Source: CAZBXE01 sp964496125
Lineage (GTDB): Bacteria; Chlamydiota; Chlamydiia; Chlamydiales; CAZBXE01
DNA: 64,000 bases
Direction of reading: 5' to 3'
Assembly (NCBI GenBank): GCA_964496125.1
Contig: CAZBXE010000008.1
Location: forward strand, 18,023-82,022
In this document: in pieces, positions 6,334 to 14,942 of the stretch
Position numbering within the stretch: position 1 is the stretch's first letter
Layout: the number at the start of each line of letters is the position of its first letter
Program-made: the position numbers and the translations under genes
Notes under the pieces: model-generated
What the model saw: only the letters and a program-made list of their open reading frames with translations
Told to the model about the DNA's origin: nothing
Databases searched by the model: none

Positions 6334-7658
6334 TGGCAGTTTTTAGCGGCAAAAAGAGAGAGAGTTTTAGAAGGCATCTTCTCAAGCTGCCTTCCCAATT
6401 CGTTCGGTCCATTTTTCGGCATAACTATCCAAATAACGATGTGGACCGCTCTGAAATTGTTTTTAAGAACTTTTTCCTCCACTTTCATCCTGTAAAGTGC
6501 CACAAGCATTCTCTGGATCCGTTTTATACCCTTGGGCTTGGTGTGATTACATTTAGTCTCTTTCTTATCCTAACGGTTACGGGGATTATTTTGATGTTCT
6601 ACTACATTCCCGCAGAGGATAGAGCATACCAGATTATGAAAGACTGGCATGACACGACGCCGTTTGCCATGATGTACCGGAATATGCATAGGTGGTCAGC
6701 ACAGATGATGGTACTTTTTGTCTTTCTCCACATGTCTCGGGTTTTTTATACCGGTTCGTATAAGGGAGAGAGGAAGTTTAATTGGGTCATCGGAGTGATG
6801 CTGATGGTCCTTACTCTTGTCTTGTCTTTTACAGGATACCTCCTTCCCTGGGACCAACTCTCCTTTTGGGCGGTCACCGTGGGCTCAGAGATTGCAGGCT
6901 ATGTCCCCAATCTTCCAGGTTTTGAGTATAACGTGAATAGAGTGATGCTTCTTGGCTCTACCAATGTGGGGCAAGATGCCTTGATCCGTTTTTACGTGCT
7001 CCACGTAGCTTTTTTGCCTTTAATTACAGGAACGTTGATTGGTGTACACTTCTGGCGCATTAGGAAGGATGGAGGGCTTTCTCGTCCTCCTGAGCGCTTA
7101 AGGCCAGATCCCTTCCGGGTAGTGCAGCGCTCTGACACAAAAGAGTCATTTGCGCCCGGTGTCAGGAGAACATATGGGCTCATGGAGCTTGTGAGAGGGA
7201 CGTGTCCTACTGTCGACAAAGGTCCCTATAATTTTGTCTTTACATGGCCGAATCTCTTGCGCCTTGAGCTTCTTGTCTTTATGTTGACTCTTGCTCTTGT
7301 GCTCGGGCTTTCGCTTATTGATGCGCCTCTTGAAGAACCGGCTGATCCAACAAAGCCTCCCAACCCCTCGAAGGCTCCCTGGTATTTCTTAGGCTTGCAG
7401 GAGATGGTTTCTTATTCGGCATTCTGGGGTGGTGTGGGCATTCCGCTTTTGATTATTATTGGACTGATGCTCATCCCTTATCTAGACAGAAATCCCCAAG
7501 GCGAAGGAGTATGGTTTCATAAAAGTCGCTACTTAGGTATTTTTTTCTATACTCTCTTTATGACCTGGCAGGCAGCTTTTATTGTGATCGGGGTCTTCTT
7601 TAGAGGCGCAAACTGGCATTGGATCTGGCCGTGGACGGAGAATTTTGCAAAACACTAG
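6333..7658 (+). CDS. Cytochrome b of a Rieske/b quinol:cytochrome c reductase (unsplit b6/subunit IV type)
   Basis: 441 residues from ATG 6333. The four bis-histidine heme ligands are visible: His119 (MHRWSAQ) and His133 (FLHMSR), His224 (YVLHVAF) and His239 (GVHFWR). The C-terminal part has KAPWYFLGLQEM, corresponding to the PEWY motif of the quinol-oxidising site, here PWY without the glutamate (APWYF). About eight membrane helices are predicted. The pattern FYTLGLGVIT aligns with FYCLGGIT of cytochrome b6, so the cysteine that binds heme ci in b6f complexes is Thr66 here. The protein forms the membrane core of the complex with the Rieske protein and the downstream multiheme cytochrome. Confidence 0.95.
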   Translation: MAVFSGKKRESFRRHLLKLPSQFVRSIFRHNYPNNDVDRSEIVFKNFFLHFHPVKCHKHSLDPFYTLGLGVITFSLFLILTVTGIILMFYYIPAEDRAYQIMKDWHDTTPFAMMYRNMHRWSAQMMVLFVFLHMSRVFYTGSYKGERKFNWVIGVMLMVLTLVLSFTGYLLPWDQLSFWAVTVGSEIAGYVPNLPGFEYNVNRVMLLGSTNVGQDALIRFYVLHVAFLPLITGTLIGVHFWRIRKDGGLSRPPERLRPDPFRVVQRSDTKESFAPGVRRTYGLMELVRGTCPTVDKGPYNFVFTWPNLLRLELLVFMLTLALVLGLSLIDAPLEEPADPTKPPNPSKAPWYFLGLQEMVSYSAFWGGVGIPLLIIIGLMLIPYLDRNPQGEGVWFHKSRYLGIFFYTLFMTWQAAFIVIGVFFRGANWHWIWPWTENFAKH

Positions 7659-7666
7659 GAAGATAG

Positions 7667-10600
7667 ATGCGACTACAAGATAGATACCAGCTTGCTCTCA
7701 TCGCTTCATTGGGTCTTGTTTTTGCTCTTTTTTCTGTCTTTATATGGCGTGAGGCTTTCCCTGAATATAAGATCTATCAGAATGCCTATGAAGAGCTTGA
7801 GGAATTCCGCTCTCAAATTACAAAAGAGCCCCCTCCTCCCTTTAAAGAAGGGGTAAAGCAGATTCTTTTGCCAGATGAAAAGCACGGAGTGGAGACAGTT
7901 GATCGCTGCACGACCTGCCACGTGGCTCTAACCTATCCCCATTTTTCCCCTACAAGAGTGTTGGAAGACATTAACGGCAGGCCAGTTGTCGATGAGATCG
8001 GCATTCCCGTGCAGGAGCGAAATCCTAATTATGTTTTCGATCTCTTGGACAAGCAAATCGTTCAGCTCGAGGGGGAAGGAAAGATAGCTGAGGCAAAAAA
8101 ACTTCGTGATTTAAAAGTTGCTAAGGTAGGTGAGCATGAATTCGATATGCAAAGAGTCCTTGCATCCCACCCCCTGATAGGCAAAGAAACAAGGCCTTTT
8201 CAGTACCATCCTGTTGATGACTATGGGTGTGTGGTCTGCCATGCAGGAAATGGGAGATCGATCGTATCTGACCGCGCCCATGGCCCTGTGTTTGATGGTC
8301 AGTATGAGATTGGTGAGGAGGAGGGGCAACCCCAATTTACAGAAATTGATCCTCAGAATGATCCTAAATTTGCCTCTGTGTATAACCGAAAACCGGGTGA
8401 ACGTTTGCTTTTTCAGACTACCCCCCTCTTAGTAGATGGTCTTTTGCAAGCAAAATGTGTCCAATGTCATCAGACAAGCGAAACAGCTTTTGACTCCCTT
8501 TTCCAAGGCATAAAAAGCGCAGAGGAGAAAAGAAGAGCGTATGCAGAGGATATAACACTTAGCTTTGAAAATCAAAAAGAAGCCCTTCTTTCTCTCATTC
8601 TGACCAAAAAGGCGCTTTTAGAAAAGGGACTTGCTTCTGTCACAACAAAATTAAAAAGCGATCTGCAAAATTATGATCTTTCAAAACAGGCAAGGGAAAG
8701 CATCGCAGGACAGCTAGCCTATCTGGAAAAGGTTCAAGGAGGCGAGGAGAAGATTCGACAAGTCATCGATCAGGATATTTTCAGGATGGTAGGAAATGTG
8801 CAGTTAGAGCAAGAGATTGAGGCTAAGTTCCCTCCTGTAGGAGAGGTGGCACCGTTGCATCTGATTAGCGACTGGGCTTCTGACAACCGAGACAATCCAC
8901 AGGCAACAGGGTCGCTCTTTGTAGCACAGAAGGCGTTTTTAGAAGAGCAGAAGCTTGTAGAGCAATTGAGCGGAACAAAGCTTGCCTTAGATTCAATACA
9001 GAAAAGTTCTGGCAAGGTCAAAGTAAGCCCTGAAATAGATGCTGCTCTTGGAAATTACGAGCGTGGCAAAGAGCTCTACGTCTCCCAGGCTTGTTATGCA
9101 TGCCACAAGATTGCAGGGTTTTCCCGTGGAGGGGTAGGGCCTGAGCTGACAAAGGTTGGGTACTGGTATCCTTGGTTTTTAAAGCAGGGAATCGTCTGGC
9201 CTCAAGCTGAAGGAAGCATGACCATGCCAAACTACCGCCTTGACCATGAAGAACTTGCTGATCTTATGACGTTCTTGCTTGCCCAAACAGGACGCCGCAA
9301 AGGGGTTTCTGAGGTGGAGTATGAGAGGCAGGTGAAAGAGTGGGAAAGCATGGTAAAAATGCCTTGGGAAAAACCGATTGCTCGTAGCGAGCTTGATGAT
9401 CTTGGTGAAGGGATGCGTGTCTTTGCGGAACAGGGTTGTGCGGCCTGCCATCGTGTCAAGGGGTACACATCCTCTGTTGGTTTTGCTTTGGAGAAACAAA
9501 AGCCTTCTTTTGAGGCCCTCTATGAAGAGAAAAGGTGGTTTCAAGATCTTTTTCCTGAGACTGTTGTGGGAAGTCAAATCGTTAAACTTGCGGAAAGTCG
9601 AGGGGAAGAGCTCGATAGGCGCATTGTTGAAGGAGTGCATGGAAAAGGCGTGCTCGAACAACTAGATCCAAGGTTAATGCTTTCCTTCTATACACCCTTC
9701 CACTTTGCAATGCGTGCAAAAGATCATGAGCTTCAAGGGGATGCAAAAAAAGCGTGGAAGGAGAGAATCGATCGCCTTTTGATGATGTTTATTCAAGAAT
9801 ATGGCTTTGGTCGCCTTATCTGTCCAAAACTAAACTGGACTGGAGTTATAAGAAGCGATCAGTGGCTTATGGAACACTTTGCAAATCCTGGCCATTTAGC
9901 TCCCGGCACAATCATGCCAGCCTTTCCTTTTGATCGCTCGAAGTTTGTGGTTCTCACCCACATGCTGGATGTTCTGGGACAAAAAAATACAGAAGACCTG
10001 CAAAAGATTTGGCAAGAGAGAGGATTTGATCCAGCCCTTGCTTTCCATACCACCTGCGCGCAGTGTCATGGAGAAACCCGTAAAGGGAATGGGCCAGTGG
10101 CCGAGTGGGTGCATCCTATCCCTAAAAATTTGGCAGATCCGGTGTTTATGCGGAATTTGACAAAAGAAAACGTTGCACATTCGATTATACATGGAGTACC
10201 AGGGACACCGATGCCGCCCTATGGAGAGGCTTCTGCTGATAAGATGTTTCCAAATAAGGAGCCTGTCTACACAAAAGCTCAGATTGACCTGCTTGCTGAC
10301 TGGCTTTTTGATGAGTTATCGAAAGGGCAGTCGATTGTAGGCAATGTGGCAGTGCCAAAATGGGAATACTCACCGCAAGATGCGAAGGATGAAATGGATA
10401 AAGAGGGTCAAAGCCTTCTTGTTGAGATGGATGGTGAGAAAGATCTCTTTGTGGAAGAGCCTTCTCTTCATGAGGGAGATAAGCCGAGCTACTTCATCCG
10501 AGAGAAATACTATACAAAAGAAAACATAGCAGCAGGCAAGGAGTTTTTTGAGCTTAACTGCGCTTCTTGTCACGGGAAAGAGGCAGACGGATCAGGACTA

Positions 10601-11200
10601 AGAGCGGGTGTGATGGGTGTTGCCAAGCCGCGCAATTTAACAAATGTTTCTTGGCTTCAAGATCGGGACGATTTAAGAATGATCCGTTCCATCAAGTATG
10701 GGATTCCAGGGACAGCCATGACCCCCTGGGGAGATCTTACTACTTCTTTACAACGGCTTCAGCTTGTCATGTTTATCCGCAATCAGAGCGCTCAAGAAGT
10801 GTTCCGCAGAAAAGTAGAAGATTCTCTGTATAAGGGTTTTGATGCCGCCTCTCTTCTTATGGATCAGACCTCTAGAAAAGAGTTAGACATGCTTAATAAA
10901 AAACTCATAGAAGAAAAGACTGTCTACCAGGAGCTTGGGAATGCGATTGCAAGCCGTGGCATAGAGAAGAGCCAGGAGATATTCCTCTCTATCCTGCAAA
11001 AACTAGAAGGAAGGTTTTTCTTGCGTGATGGGAAAATACAAATGAAAGAGCCTAAGAACCTTGCGTCTTTATGGGCGGGTCTTGCCTCTTCAGTGCCTCC
11101 GGGCAAGGAACATAACCTTGTTCAAGAAGCGGCAGCGTTAACCGGGCATCTTCAAGCAGAGGAAGGTAAACTATTTCAAACATATAGGGAAAGCAAATGA
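7667..11200 (+). CDS. Very large seven-heme cytochrome c, bridge between Rieske/b complex and cbb3 oxidase
   Basis: 1177 residues with one N-terminal membrane helix (about 9-29), which probably anchors it on the periplasmic side. Seven CXXCH heme-c motifs are present at about residues 81 (CTTCH), 188 (CVVCH), 264 (CVQCH), 476 (CYACH), 591 (CAACH), 797 (CAQCH) and 965 (CASCH). The last four sit in recognisable class-I cytochrome c modules with distal methionine segments (TMPNYRL, TIMPAFPF, GTPMPPYG, GTAMTPWG). Residues ~275-470 are heme-free and partly coiled coil. The gene starts 8 bases after cytochrome b and overlaps ccoN by ATGA. It most likely replaces cytochrome c1, the soluble carrier and the CcoP hemes in one chain. 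That role is inferred from order and from the heme-less CcoP-like gene. Confidence 0.88.
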   Translation: MRLQDRYQLALIASLGLVFALFSVFIWREAFPEYKIYQNAYEELEEFRSQITKEPPPPFKEGVKQILLPDEKHGVETVDRCTTCHVALTYPHFSPTRVLEDINGRPVVDEIGIPVQERNPNYVFDLLDKQIVQLEGEGKIAEAKKLRDLKVAKVGEHEFDMQRVLASHPLIGKETRPFQYHPVDDYGCVVCHAGNGRSIVSDRAHGPVFDGQYEIGEEEGQPQFTEIDPQNDPKFASVYNRKPGERLLFQTTPLLVDGLLQAKCVQCHQTSETAFDSLFQGIKSAEEKRRAYAEDITLSFENQKEALLSLILTKKALLEKGLASVTTKLKSDLQNYDLSKQARESIAGQLAYLEKVQGGEEKIRQVIDQDIFRMVGNVQLEQEIEAKFPPVGEVAPLHLISDWASDNRDNPQATGSLFVAQKAFLEEQKLVEQLSGTKLALDSIQKSSGKVKVSPEIDAALGNYERGKELYVSQACYACHKIAGFSRGGVGPELTKVGYWYPWFLKQGIVWPQAEGSMTMPNYRLDHEELADLMTFLLAQTGRRKGVSEVEYERQVKEWESMVKMPWEKPIARSELDDLGEGMRVFAEQGCAACHRVKGYTSSVGFALEKQKPSFEALYEEKRWFQDLFPETVVGSQIVKLAESRGEELDRRIVEGVHGKGVLEQLDPRLMLSFYTPFHFAMRAKDHELQGDAKKAWKERIDRLLMMFIQEYGFGRLICPKLNWTGVIRSDQWLMEHFANPGHLAPGTIMPAFPFDRSKFVVLTHMLDVLGQKNTEDLQKIWQERGFDPALAFHTTCAQCHGETRKGNGPVAEWVHPIPKNLADPVFMRNLTKENVAHSIIHGVPGTPMPPYGEASADKMFPNKEPVYTKAQIDLLADWLFDELSKGQSIVGNVAVPKWEYSPQDAKDEMDKEGQSLLVEMDGEKDLFVEEPSLHEGDKPSYFIREKYYTKENIAAGKEFFELNCASCHGKEADGSGLRAGVMGVAKPRNLTNVSWLQDRDDLRMIRSIKYGIPGTAMTPWGDLTTSLQRLQLVMFIRNQSAQEVFRRKVEDSLYKGFDAASLLMDQTSRKELDMLNKKLIEEKTVYQELGNAIASRGIEKSQEIFLSILQKLEGRFFLRDGKIQMKEPKNLASLWAGLASSVPPGKEHNLVQEAAALTGHLQAEEGKLFQTYRESK

Positions 11201-12651
11201 CAGCGATGGCCATGCCAGCAAAGGAAATCACGGGGATAAAGCATGACGATACGGCGGTGAAGTGGTTTCTCTACCCATCGCTTTTTTTCATGATCACGAG
11301 CATGTTGTTTGGTTTATTTATTTCTGTGAATGGATTTGTACTGCCTGATTACTTTTCTGGAGAGTATGCAACCTTCGGAAGGGTAAGGCCTATGCACGTC
11401 ATGGGAATTGCCCTCTTGTTTTTACTCTCTGCGGATGTGGGGCTCATGTTCTATTTTGTACCACGCCTTACGGGCGCACCTATTTGGAGCCAGAGACTTG
11501 CGAAATGGACACTTGTACTCTGGTGGTCTTCTTTGATCATAGGAAACTTTTCTTATCCTTTTGGAACCAATTTTGGCTGGGAATACGCTGAATTTCCAAA
11601 CTTTGTTTCCTGGATTCCTGTGAAGGTGATGTTTACGGTAGCTTGGCTGATGGTGGTCGTGAATATCTTTATGACGATTGCTAACCGGACAATCCCGATG
11701 CTTTATGTTTCCCTTTGGTATACGATGGGGACTTTGATCTGGACAACGATTACCTACATAGTGGGTAGCTACAGTGTGATGTGGCTTCCTTACGGGCTGA
11801 CTCGTGTAAATGCTAGTTTTTTCTATGTGCACAATCTTGTGGGGCTTATTTTTACACCCATGGGCCTTGCGACTGCTTACTACTTTCTTCCAAAAGCTGC
11901 TAAAGTGCCTATTTATAGCCACAGGCTTTCAATGATTGGGTTTTGGACGATTGCCTTTGTCTATGCCTGGACAGGTTCACACCACTTGATCCACGGGCCG
12001 ATTTCACAGTGGCTTCAGACCGTGTCAATCATCTTCTCCATCTGGCTTTTTATTCCGGTGTTTACTGTAGTAACCAATATTTTTGGGACGATAGCGCAGA
12101 ATTGGACAAAATATACAGATAGCGTGCCTGTCAGATTTATCATTACGGGAACACTTTTTTACCTTGTTACGTGTGTCCAAGGCCCACTGCAAGCACTTCG
12201 GAATGTCAACGAGATCACTTCGAAAACTGATTGGATCATTGGGCATGCCCATATCGCTCTTTATGGCACTTTTGCCTTCTTTGCCTTCGCGGGGATCTAT
12301 CATGCTGTTTCAGTGATTGAGAGAAAGCCCATTTGGTCTCAAAGGCTTGCTGAATGGCATTTTAACTTAAACATCCTAGGCGCCATATTTTTTATCCTTC
12401 CCCTCTGGATAGGTGGGTTTATCCAAGGTATTATGTGGACTGCCTGGGCAACAGGCACAAGTTATGCTGAGTTTCATGCTAACTTAACAAACCTTCCTTT
12501 TTTGGAAACAGTGGCCGCCATGCGCCCCTACTGGATTTTACGGTCGCTAGGAGGTGCGATCATCGTTTTTGCAAACCTTCTTTTTGTGATCAATATCTAC
12601 AATACAGTTCTCTTAGAGAAAGTGGAGCCTTTGCATGAGCAGCGAGCATAA
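11197..12651 (+). CDS. ccoN: cbb3-type cytochrome c oxidase catalytic subunit I
   Basis: 484 residues, about twelve membrane helices. All cofactor residues expected of CcoN are present: low-spin heme b ligands His67 (RPMHVMG) and His352, heme b3 ligand His350 (IIGHAHIALYG), CuB ligands His212 (FYVHNLVG), His262 and His263 (TGSHHLIHG), and the cbb3-type cross-linked tyrosine at Tyr256 (VYAWTGSHH). It reduces oxygen to water with proton pumping and high oxygen affinity. ATG 11197 overlaps the cytochrome c stop; ATG 11206 is an alternative start. The 3' end overlaps ccoO by 17 bases. Confidence 0.96.
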   Translation: MTAMAMPAKEITGIKHDDTAVKWFLYPSLFFMITSMLFGLFISVNGFVLPDYFSGEYATFGRVRPMHVMGIALLFLLSADVGLMFYFVPRLTGAPIWSQRLAKWTLVLWWSSLIIGNFSYPFGTNFGWEYAEFPNFVSWIPVKVMFTVAWLMVVVNIFMTIANRTIPMLYVSLWYTMGTLIWTTITYIVGSYSVMWLPYGLTRVNASFFYVHNLVGLIFTPMGLATAYYFLPKAAKVPIYSHRLSMIGFWTIAFVYAWTGSHHLIHGPISQWLQTVSIIFSIWLFIPVFTVVTNIFGTIAQNWTKYTDSVPVRFIITGTLFYLVTCVQGPLQALRNVNEITSKTDWIIGHAHIALYGTFAFFAFAGIYHAVSVIERKPIWSQRLAEWHFNLNILGAIFFILPLWIGGFIQGIMWTAWATGTSYAEFHANLTNLPFLETVAAMRPYWILRSLGGAIIVFANLLFVINIYNTVLLEKVEPLHEQRA

Positions 12652-13915
12652 AAAAGGGTTTTTATATAAAGTTGAAGTGTCTCTTGCGCTCACTACAGTC
12701 GGGATTTTCATTCTCTTTTTTTCTGCCATCGGTACCATTTTAATTGCCCCGAAATATGTGGATGAGGCTTGGACAAGCGTGTGCTCGAGCTACCAAAAAC
12801 AGATGTATGAGGTGGCTGATCCACATGTTTATATTAGTGGAGCGACAGGTGGTAAACCAGAACTTGAATGTGTTCACCATCTGCAAGAGGGTCACAGTCT
12901 GATTGCCCTGCAAGAAAGTGAGCTTGTGCGCTTTATTGCCCCACCTTCTCTTGAAGGCTATGTGACGCGTTTAGGAGAAAGTCCTCTTAAACTTACCTCA
13001 AAGCTTATCCTTTTGCGTAGGCCTCTAGGTCAGACTCAAGAAGAGGCAAGCGAGAAGCAGAGAGAACTGCAGAAAAAGTGGAAGGATTCTTACCCGAATG
13101 CCGCAGCAGAAGGCAAGCAGATGCCTTATTATATGTTTTATGAGGTGTTTGAGCCTGGGAAGAAGGATGCGTTTTCTTTAGGAGGGCCCGAGGGGACTAC
13201 AAGCGACTGGGTAGATCGTAATTTTGTCTTGCTTGAGGGAGAAGGAGGGGCGCCTCACCACCTGGAGAGCGGCGTGATTTATGTAAAAAATCCTGTGGAG
13301 TACCGCGTGACTTTCTATGATTTTGCAGGAGAGCCGCATTGGCACTACGATCCAAATGGTGAGGCCATCAAGAGTTTAGAAGAGCTTACTGGCAAGGCTC
13401 TTGGATTTACTTCACGTAAAGAGCTGATTGCCTATGGGGAGCATTTGTTTACAATAGAGGGGTGTTGGTATTGCCACACAGACCAAACAAGAACCCTTGT
13501 CCAAGATACAGTATTGAATGGCTCAGATGAGTATCCAGCTCCTCCCTCTTCTCCCAATGAATATGTGTACCAGCAAGTATCTTTTATGGGGACACGAAGA
13601 ATTGGTCCTGACCTTTCTCGTGTGGGTGTCAAGAGGCCGCATAGAGATTGGCACAAAGGGCATTTCTGGTCTCCTAAAACAACGAGTAAGGGGACGATCA
13701 TGCCTGCCTACCAGCACTTTTTTGATGACGATCCAAGAGGCACTTCGGGGGATTCCACGGGCGTTCCGAATCATAAGTTTGAAGCGATATTTCAGTATTT
13801 GATGACAAAGGGGACAAGGATTACACCTCCCACAAGAGCATGGTGGCTAGGGTTAGACCCTGTGCTTACGAAGGAAATTATTGAAGGAAAGAAGAAAGTA
13901 GGAGATAAAACATGA
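12635..13915 (+). CDS. ccoO: cbb3-type cytochrome c oxidase subunit II (CcoO), monoheme
   Basis: 426 residues, longer than the ~200-240 typical of CcoO. One N-terminal membrane helix (about 12-38) precedes a single heme-c motif CWYCH at residue 277, followed by the family signatures GTRRIGPDLSRVG, DWHKGHFWSPK and GTIMPAYQH (axial methionine). The ~230 extra residues between the helix and the heme module (about 40-260) are not part of normal CcoO and contain no CXXCH; they may be a docking domain for the big multiheme cytochrome. Start ATG 12635 lies inside ccoN with GTGGAG upstream. Confidence 0.92.
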   Translation: MSSEHKKGFLYKVEVSLALTTVGIFILFFSAIGTILIAPKYVDEAWTSVCSSYQKQMYEVADPHVYISGATGGKPELECVHHLQEGHSLIALQESELVRFIAPPSLEGYVTRLGESPLKLTSKLILLRRPLGQTQEEASEKQRELQKKWKDSYPNAAAEGKQMPYYMFYEVFEPGKKDAFSLGGPEGTTSDWVDRNFVLLEGEGGAPHHLESGVIYVKNPVEYRVTFYDFAGEPHWHYDPNGEAIKSLEELTGKALGFTSRKELIAYGEHLFTIEGCWYCHTDQTRTLVQDTVLNGSDEYPAPPSSPNEYVYQQVSFMGTRRIGPDLSRVGVKRPHRDWHKGHFWSPKTTSKGTIMPAYQHFFDDDPRGTSGDSTGVPNHKFEAIFQYLMTKGTRITPPTRAWWLGLDPVLTKEIIEGKKKVGDKT

Positions 13916-14076
13916 ATTTACTTCCCGCATTTTTAGAGGGGTTTGGCATATATGTCGCAATTTTTTATTTTTCCCTGTTGATTGTGCTGACATGTTCTCT
14001 GTTCTTTGCATTTTTATACTTTTTGATAGAACGCAGGTTAAATGCAGATAAGGAGGAAAAGAGGCGTGGAAGATGA
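13912..14076 (+). CDS. CcoQ-like single-helix peptide of the cbb3 oxidase
   Basis: 54 residues: ATG 13912 overlaps the ccoO stop (ATGA). A short N-terminus is followed by one long hydrophobic segment (GIYVAIFYFSLLIVLTCSLF) and a basic/acidic tail (ERRLNADKEEKRRGR). This position and topology match CcoQ/FixQ, which stabilises cbb3 oxidase. Sequence identity cannot be judged at this length, so the call rests on context. The last 11 bases overlap the next gene's start region. Confidence 0.55.
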   Translation: MNLLPAFLEGFGIYVAIFYFSLLIVLTCSLFFAFLYFLIERRLNADKEEKRRGR

Positions 14077-14287
14077 ATATAGAGATGACGGCGTGCCAGA
14101 GTCGGGGCATGCTCCTGTATCTAAGTGGTTGATAGCATGTTACATTGCTCTCCCTTTGTGGGGCATTGCAGTCTTTGCTCTCTATTGGAATGGGGCTTCT
14201 GGCTGGCTTGATCGCGGCTACTGGAAGCAGCTAGAGCGTGCTGCTAACACGACGCTTCCCTATCGCAACTATACACAACTGAATTGA
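14066..14287 (+). CDS. Heme-less CcoP N-terminal-like subunit of the cbb3 oxidase
   Basis: 73 residues from GTG 14066, chosen because AGGAGG lies about 10 bases upstream inside the CcoQ-like gene; ATG 14042 would give an 81-residue form. The segment EYRDDGVPESGHAPVSKW followed by a membrane helix (LIACYIALPLWGIAVFALYWNG) resembles the start of CcoP/FixP (HxxDGIxExxxPxPxWW and helix). The protein stops after ~25 further residues and has no CXXCH, whereas normal CcoP carries two heme-c modules of ~200 residues. The heme function is probably supplied by the seven-heme cytochrome upstream. Last gene of the operon. Its final codons (TAT ACA CAA CTG AAT TGA) form part of a 24-bp direct repeat. Confidence 0.65.
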   Translation: MEDEYRDDGVPESGHAPVSKWLIACYIALPLWGIAVFALYWNGASGWLDRGYWKQLERAANTTLPYRNYTQLN

Positions 14288-14293
14288 AAAGTT
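14270..14293 (+). repeat. 24-bp direct repeat, left copy (end of the CcoP-like gene)
   Basis: Bases 14270-14293 match 15371-15394 at 23 of 24 positions (one C/A difference at the tenth base). This copy contains the last codons and stop of the CcoP-like gene. The two copies bound a ~1.1-kb accessory segment. Confidence 0.75.
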
Positions 14294-14327
14294 CTTTTCT
14301 GCCTCTCAATTCTTGCCCGCCTGCATT

Positions 14328-14348
14328 GCTCTGGGTTTTACCCAGAGC
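14328..14348. terminator. Possible bidirectional terminator hairpin
   Basis: Perfect 8-bp stem GCTCTGGG / CCCAGAGC with loop TTTTA, between the convergent respiratory operon and the minus-strand gene ending at 14353. No strong T tract follows on either strand, so termination efficiency is uncertain. Confidence 0.45.
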
Positions 14349-14352
14349 GACT

Positions 14353-14940
14353 TTACAGCTTTAAATCGTTTAAAAAGTCCGGTTGCATTACTTTGATGTG
14401 AGCGTTTTGCTTTGTTGCCACTTTTAAAATTGTGTCCCAGTGTGCAACCTGAGAAACATCCTGTCTTCTTTCGTAAATTCTTTTTAGCAGGGAAGCCCCC
14501 TCAATTGACTTTTCTTTTTGTAAAGCTTCCTTTAACAATTCCTCAGCCGTTGTTTGGGCTATTGGTGGTGTTCCCGGGGAAATATAACATTCAGCAATCA
14601 AGACTAAAAGAGATGGCGGAATAGGCGTTACTTTCTCTGCCGCCCTCTTGTAAGCTTGGTATTTCTCCTCGTAACGCATGGCAATATTACATGCATCACC
14701 CAAAAAAACATCAAACTTCCAAGAAGAATCCCAGTCCTCTGGAAAATGCTTTCGTATTGCATACAAAAGTTCAACTGCATAGTTCTGGAACTTTTCGTCC
14801 CAGCGGGGGTCATAAAGCATACGATAAGCAAGAGCCAATGCCTCCTTAAAAGAGAGAGAATTGCAGAGATCCAGCACTTTGCTTTTTGTTATGATTTCGT
14901 CCCACATTCGCTCATTTATAAGCATCTCTAAGTTCTCCAT
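14353..14940 (-). CDS. Unknown protein, helical repeat-like, in accessory block
   Basis: About 195 residues from ATG 14940; GTG 14946 overlaps the upstream stop and is also possible. I do not recognise it. The sequence is rich in amphipathic helices with alternating Ala/Leu/Tyr (FKEALALAYRMLYDP, NYAVELLYAIRKHFP, SLLVLIAECYISPG), in the style of TPR or similar alpha-solenoid proteins, with no signal peptide or membrane segment. It follows the disrupted secreted-protein gene with a 3-base overlap, so the two were once one operon. It lies within the segment bounded by 24-bp direct repeats. A cytoplasmic partner or immunity-type role for the upstream secreted protein is a guess only. Confidence 0.6.
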   Translation of the reverse strand: MENLEMLINERMWDEIITKSKVLDLCNSLSFKEALALAYRMLYDPRWDEKFQNYAVELLYAIRKHFPEDWDSSWKFDVFLGDACNIAMRYEEKYQAYKRAAEKVTPIPPSLLVLIAECYISPGTPPIAQTTAEELLKEALQKEKSIEGASLLKRIYERRQDVSQVAHWDTILKVATKQNAHIKVMQPDFLNDLKL

Positions 14941-14942
14941 GA

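Noticed and set aside
9179..9661. 160-codon antisense frame inside the seven-heme cytochrome gene
   Set aside because: No motif, no start signals, entirely shadowed by a clearly coding frame.
11422..11922. 166-codon antisense frame inside ccoN
   Set aside because: Basic low-complexity composition typical of a reverse shadow of a membrane protein gene.
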